From: Candidatus Photodesmus katoptron Akat1
Lineage (GTDB): Bacteria; Pseudomonadota; Gammaproteobacteria; Enterobacterales; Vibrionaceae
Assembly: GCF_000478685.1 (NCBI RefSeq)
Contig: NZ_AMSD01000001.1
Coordinates: 124,001 to 188,000 of the forward strand
DNA length: 64,000 nucleotides
Direction of reading: 5' to 3'
Shown here: positions 60,803 to 64,000 of the stretch, piece after piece
Layout: the number at the start of each line of letters is the position of its first letter
How positions within the stretch are numbered: position 1 is the stretch's first letter
Position numbers and translations under genes: made by a program
Notes under the pieces: generated by a model
Database searches by the model: none
Seen by the model: only the letters and a program-made list of their open reading frames with translations
What the model was told of the DNA's origin: nothing

Positions 60803-62002
60803 TTAATCAGCCTTACGACGTAAAAATGCTGGAATATCTAAATACCCAGCATCTTGTTCTGTTTTTTTATCAATATGTTGTTTTTTTTCTGATGCTGATA
60901 AAACAGATGTTTTATTTTGAGGATAAAAATCAACTGGTGTTTTTTCTAATAATGAACGCCCTAATTTCTCTATTTTAGTAGATTCAGCATTCTGAATAAT
61001 CTTAGATGAAGTACTTCTTGAAGTTAAAGAAAGCTCTTGATTTTTTTCATTACCGATACCTGTAGCAACAACAGTTACTCTTATTTCATCCGTCATACTT
61101 GAATCTAATGAAGTACCAATTACAACGGTTGCATTATCAGAAGCAAAGGCTTTAATGGTATTACCTACCGTCTCAAATTCATCTAAACGCATATCTATAC
61201 CAGCAGTAATATTAATAAGAACACCACGAGCTCCAGATAAATCAATGTCTTCAAGTAATGGACTAGAAATTGCAGTTTCAGCGGCTTCTTCAGCACGATT
61301 TTCACCTTTAGACACCCCACTACCCATCATAGCATGTCCCATTTCAGACATAACTGTACGTACATCTGCAAAGTCAACATTAATCATTCCAGGACAAGTA
61401 ATTAACTCTGCAATACCTTGAACAGCATTTTTCAGAACATCATTAACACTAGCAAAAGCTTCTAATAGTGTAATACCACGACCTAAAACTTTTAGCAATT
61501 TTTCATTTGGAATTGTAATTAAAGAGTCTACGTGCTTAGAAAGTTCTTCAATACCTTGCTCAGCAAATGCCAAGCGTTTTTTACCCTCAAAACTAAATGG
61601 CTTTGTCACTACAGCGACAGTTAAAACACCAAGTTCTTTAGTAACTTCAGCGATTACAGGAGCAGCACCAGTACCAGTTCCACCTCCCATACCAGCTGCA
61701 ATAAATACCATATCTGCACCATCTAAAACTTCTTTAATTTTTTCGCGATCTTCTAAAGCCGCTTCACGGCCAAGTTGAGGATTAGCACCTGCACCAAGCC
61801 CTTTTGTAATATCAACACCAATTTGAATAACACTACTTACATTAGTTTTTCGTAATGCCTGAGCATCTGTATTAACACTAATAAATTCAACACCTTCTAT
61901 AGACTCATTTACCATATGTTCTACAGCATTTCCACCACCACCACCAACCCCAACGACTTTAATTATAGCATCGTCGGATATTTCCATCATTGGTTCAAAC
62001 AT
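60803..62002 (-). CDS. ftsZ: Cell division GTPase FtsZ
   Basis: A 399-residue tubulin homologue forming the Z ring. N-terminal KVVGVGGGGGNAVEHMV, the tubulin signature FIAAGMGGGTGTGAAPVIA (about 100-118), and the synergy loop VDFADVRTVMSEMGHAMMG. After a variable linker the C-terminal peptide YLDIPAFLRRKAD binds FtsA and ZipA. It follows ftsA by 30 bases and is full length. Confidence 0.98.
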   Translation of the reverse strand: MFEPMMEISDDAIIKVVGVGGGGGNAVEHMVNESIEGVEFISVNTDAQALRKTNVSSVIQIGVDITKGLGAGANPQLGREAALEDREKIKEVLDGADMVFIAAGMGGGTGTGAAPVIAEVTKELGVLTVAVVTKPFSFEGKKRLAFAEQGIEELSKHVDSLITIPNEKLLKVLGRGITLLEAFASVNDVLKNAVQGIAELITCPGMINVDFADVRTVMSEMGHAMMGSGVSKGENRAEEAAETAISSPLLEDIDLSGARGVLINITAGIDMRLDEFETVGNTIKAFASDNATVVIGTSLDSSMTDEIRVTVVATGIGNEKNQELSLTSRSTSSKIIQNAESTKIEKLGRSLLEKTPVDFYPQNKTSVLSASEKKQHIDKKTEQDAGYLDIPAFLRRKAD

Positions 62003-62032
62003 TTATCATCTCCGTTTTCCCTGATGTTTAGG

Positions 62033-63298
62033 TTAAAACTCTTTTTTTATCCAATTACGTAAACGACCAATAAATCCTGATATTGATTGGTGATTTACTT
62101 TGCTATATCCAATACCATTAGCTATTTGACTATTTTTTGCATAATGAAGCAAACCAACTACTGTAGAATGATATGGCTCTTTAACACAATCTGTTAAGCC
62201 ATGAACTCCAATTGGTTGACAAACTCTAACTTGATTATTAAATACTCGTTCAGCACACTCTACTAAACCATCTATTTTTGATGCCCCGCCAGTAAGCACA
62301 ATGCCAGACGCTAAATGATGTTTAAGACCATTTTTATATAATTTACCTTGAACTACATTAATAACTTGATTAACTAAAGTCATCAGCTCAGTATAACGAG
62401 GCTCTATTACTGAAGACAACATTTCCCTTCGTAAAATTTGAGGTGTTCTAGTTCCAATACTTGGTATATTGATGATATCATCTTTATCCGTTGATGCATG
62501 TACTGCAGAGCCATGTCTAATCTTAATTTCTTCAGCATCGTTCACTGTAATACCAAATGCAAATGCAATGTCGTTCGTAACTGAATCCCCCGCATAAGAA
62601 AAAACTTCAGTATGCCTTAAAACACCATCGGTCCAGATAGATAAATCCATTGTCCCTGCACCTATATCAACTACGCAAATACCATGTTCACGTTCATCAT
62701 CGGTAATAACAGCATTACTAGTGGCTAATCCTGAATAAACAAGTTGCTTAACTTTAATGCCACAACGCTCTGCAACCTTAATTATATTTTTAGCCATATC
62801 AGTATGACAAGAAATTAAATGCACACTAACTTCCATACGAACACCAGACAAACCAAGTGGATTTTTAATACCTTCTTGATAATCAAGTGTAAATTCCTGG
62901 GGGATTACATGTAAAATTTTTTCTTCATCACTAATTTTTATTGATTTAGCAGTATAAATAACTCGATCTATATCTTTCTGTGATACTTCTTGATCTGTAA
63001 CAATACCCATACCTTTTTCAATTCGACTATTTATATGCTTGTCAGAAAGTGATAAAAAAACCTCACTAATTTCATATCCTGCCATTAGCTCAGCTTGTTC
63101 TAATGCTTTTTGAACAGATTTTACAATTAAGTCTAAATCACTTACCCCTCCTTTTTTCATACCTTTAGAAGGAGTATACCCTGCCCCTAGAATATTAATT
63201 TGAGAATCAGGCAATATCTCAGCAATCAAAGCTGATACAGCAGCAGTTCCTATATCAAGAGCAACAATAATTTTTTCATCGCTGGAAGCTCTAGTCAT
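62033..63298 (-). CDS. ftsA: Cell division actin-like protein FtsA
   Basis: A 421-residue actin-fold protein tethering FtsZ to the membrane. Phosphate motifs are IIVALDIGTAAVSALIAE (about 9-26) and ICVVDIGAGTMDLSIW. The adenosine motif is IVLTGGASKIDGL. The C-terminal membrane-targeting amphipathic helix GFIGRLRNWIKKEF is complete. Its ATGA start overlaps ftsQ's stop by four bases. Confidence 0.98.
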   Translation of the reverse strand: MTRASSDEKIIVALDIGTAAVSALIAEILPDSQINILGAGYTPSKGMKKGGVSDLDLIVKSVQKALEQAELMAGYEISEVFLSLSDKHINSRIEKGMGIVTDQEVSQKDIDRVIYTAKSIKISDEEKILHVIPQEFTLDYQEGIKNPLGLSGVRMEVSVHLISCHTDMAKNIIKVAERCGIKVKQLVYSGLATSNAVITDDEREHGICVVDIGAGTMDLSIWTDGVLRHTEVFSYAGDSVTNDIAFAFGITVNDAEEIKIRHGSAVHASTDKDDIINIPSIGTRTPQILRREMLSSVIEPRYTELMTLVNQVINVVQGKLYKNGLKHHLASGIVLTGGASKIDGLVECAERVFNNQVRVCQPIGVHGLTDCVKEPYHSTVVGLLHYAKNSQIANGIGYSKVNHQSISGFIGRLRNWIKKEF

Positions 63299-64000
63299 CT
63301 TCTACTCACTTCAACTGACGTTTGTTTAGAGAACCAACCAATAGCGGCTCCAGTATCATATCTCAGATCAACATAACTAATATTCTGGCTAGTATCTGTT
63401 CCTAAATTTGTATAAAGCCTCAAGAAACGGTTGATTCGCTTACTTAGTGACTTTTTCCCAAGTTCCAATCTAATACCATTATCTAAAATTAAATGCCATG
63501 CTCGACGTTCATCTAAGCCTATTGAATGAATTTTCAGACCTAATGATTTTAAAAATGGAGTAATTTTATAATAAATGTCTAAAACTTCCTGACTACTTCC
63601 TTTTGGGCCATGTAGTCTAACTAGTTTTCCTTTTAACTGAGTAATATCTGCATTAAAAAAATCACCTTTTGTACTTAATAAAACATCTTCATTCCAAATA
63701 GCTTCAACATTATGCTCAATTAAAAAAATTTTAATTGTATCGGGCCATTGCTTGCGAATAGCAGCATGAGAAACCCAAGGTATTGAAGAAATTATATCTT
63801 GCAATACCTTGATATCCTGGGACATAAAAGTTCCAATGGATTCTAGTTTATTAAAAGCATGTTGAATATCTCCTACTGTTACATGATTTAAATCACCTTC
63901 AAGTACCATTCTAGAAAGTGGTAGCCGATTATCATCCCACATCCAAGATAAAACCAAGTAAAGAAGAAAAATAATTGATAGCAAAACCATCAAAAAAAAC
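63295..64000 (-). CDS. ftsQ: Cell division protein FtsQ (5' end beyond window)
   Basis: The window edge cuts the gene. The reading frame remains open through 64000 and the visible part starts inside the membrane anchor (FFLMVLLSIIFLLYLVLSW). The POTRA-like and beta domains follow: SRMVLEGDLNHVTVGDIQHA, FMSQDIKVLQDIISSIPWVS and IRKQWPDTIKIFLIEHNVEA. FtsQ links FtsK to FtsLB in the divisome. About 232 codons are visible of an expected 250-260; the short cytoplasmic N-terminus is missing only because of the window. The order ftsQ-ftsA-ftsZ is conserved. Confidence 0.95.
   Translation of the reverse strand, partial: FFLMVLLSIIFLLYLVLSWMWDDNRLPLSRMVLEGDLNHVTVGDIQHAFNKLESIGTFMSQDIKVLQDIISSIPWVSHAAIRKQWPDTIKIFLIEHNVEAIWNEDVLLSTKGDFFNADITQLKGKLVRLHGPKGSSQEVLDIYYKITPFLKSLGLKIHSIGLDERRAWHLILDNGIRLELGKKSLSKRINRFLRLYTNLGTDTSQNISYVDLRYDTGAAIGWFSKQTSVEVSRR

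Noticed and set aside
1-64000. tRNA, rRNA, CRISPR or insertion-sequence elements
   Set aside because: I looked in every gap for tRNA T-loop/CCA-type sequences, direct repeats with spacers and transposase-like frames and found none I could support.

Overview
The window reads as part of a strongly AT-rich, shrinking gammaproteobacterial chromosome of Vibrionaceae type. The strongest evidence is gene order. The run flhA-flhF-flhG-(fliA)-cheY-cheZ-cheA-cheB-parC-parP-cheW-DUF2802-ccmABCDEFGHI is the characteristic Vibrio polar-flagellum/chemotaxis/cytochrome c maturation block. The run carB-carA-dapB-mutT-secA-dciA-lpxC-ftsZ-ftsA-ftsQ is also Vibrio-like, and the pha cluster has the Vibrio order phaB-phaA-phaP-phaC. 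Intact core genes sit beside several recognisable pseudogenes, AT-rich non-coding gaps and shortened proteins, with no insertion sequences. This fits a host-dependent luminous-fish symbiont such as Candidatus Photodesmus. That name is an inference from memory of the biology, not something the sequence proves.

Layout. (1) 0-4.1 kb: pgm, a dead seqA, ybfF, a DUF2788 membrane protein and a frameshifted fldA, in the enterobacterial/Vibrio order pgm-seqA-ybfF-fldA. (2) 4.1-24.5 kb: a mixed block with a small unknown ORF, the PHB cluster phaC/P/A/B, metG lacking its C-terminal domain, a dead MATE exporter, mrcA (PBP1A), an aldehyde dehydrogenase, pgsA, an hns-like gene, an NhaC-type antiporter, an MscS-type channel and fabV. 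This block separates fldA from its usual neighbour fur. (3) 24.5-29.6 kb: a dead fur, then glnS, a DUF3581 gene, purC and mlaA. (4) 29.7-36.1 kb: the ccm operon, with a frameshifted ccmB and a truncated ccmI. (5) 36.2-47.7 kb: the chemotaxis and polar-flagellar regulatory operon, including the polar array partition pair ParC/ParP, but with fliA (sigma-28) clearly degraded. (6) 47.9-55.1 kb: pnp, rpsO, carB and carA. (7) 55.2-64 kb: dapB, mutT, secA, dciA, lpxC, ftsZ, ftsA and a 5'-partial ftsQ cut by the window edge.

How it works together. The cell keeps carbon storage as PHB, c-type cytochrome maturation, pyrimidine/arginine precursor synthesis (carAB), purine synthesis (purC), lysine/peptidoglycan precursor synthesis (dapB), divisome and envelope functions, and a complete-looking chemotaxis core with polar placement. 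It has lost global regulators (Fur, SeqA, FliA) while keeping an H-NS-like protein. Two genes expected to be useful, fldA and ccmB, each fall one base short in a poly-T tract on the coding strand. They may be newly dead, read through by polymerase slippage, or sequencing errors. I see no tRNA, rRNA, CRISPR array or mobile element in the window.
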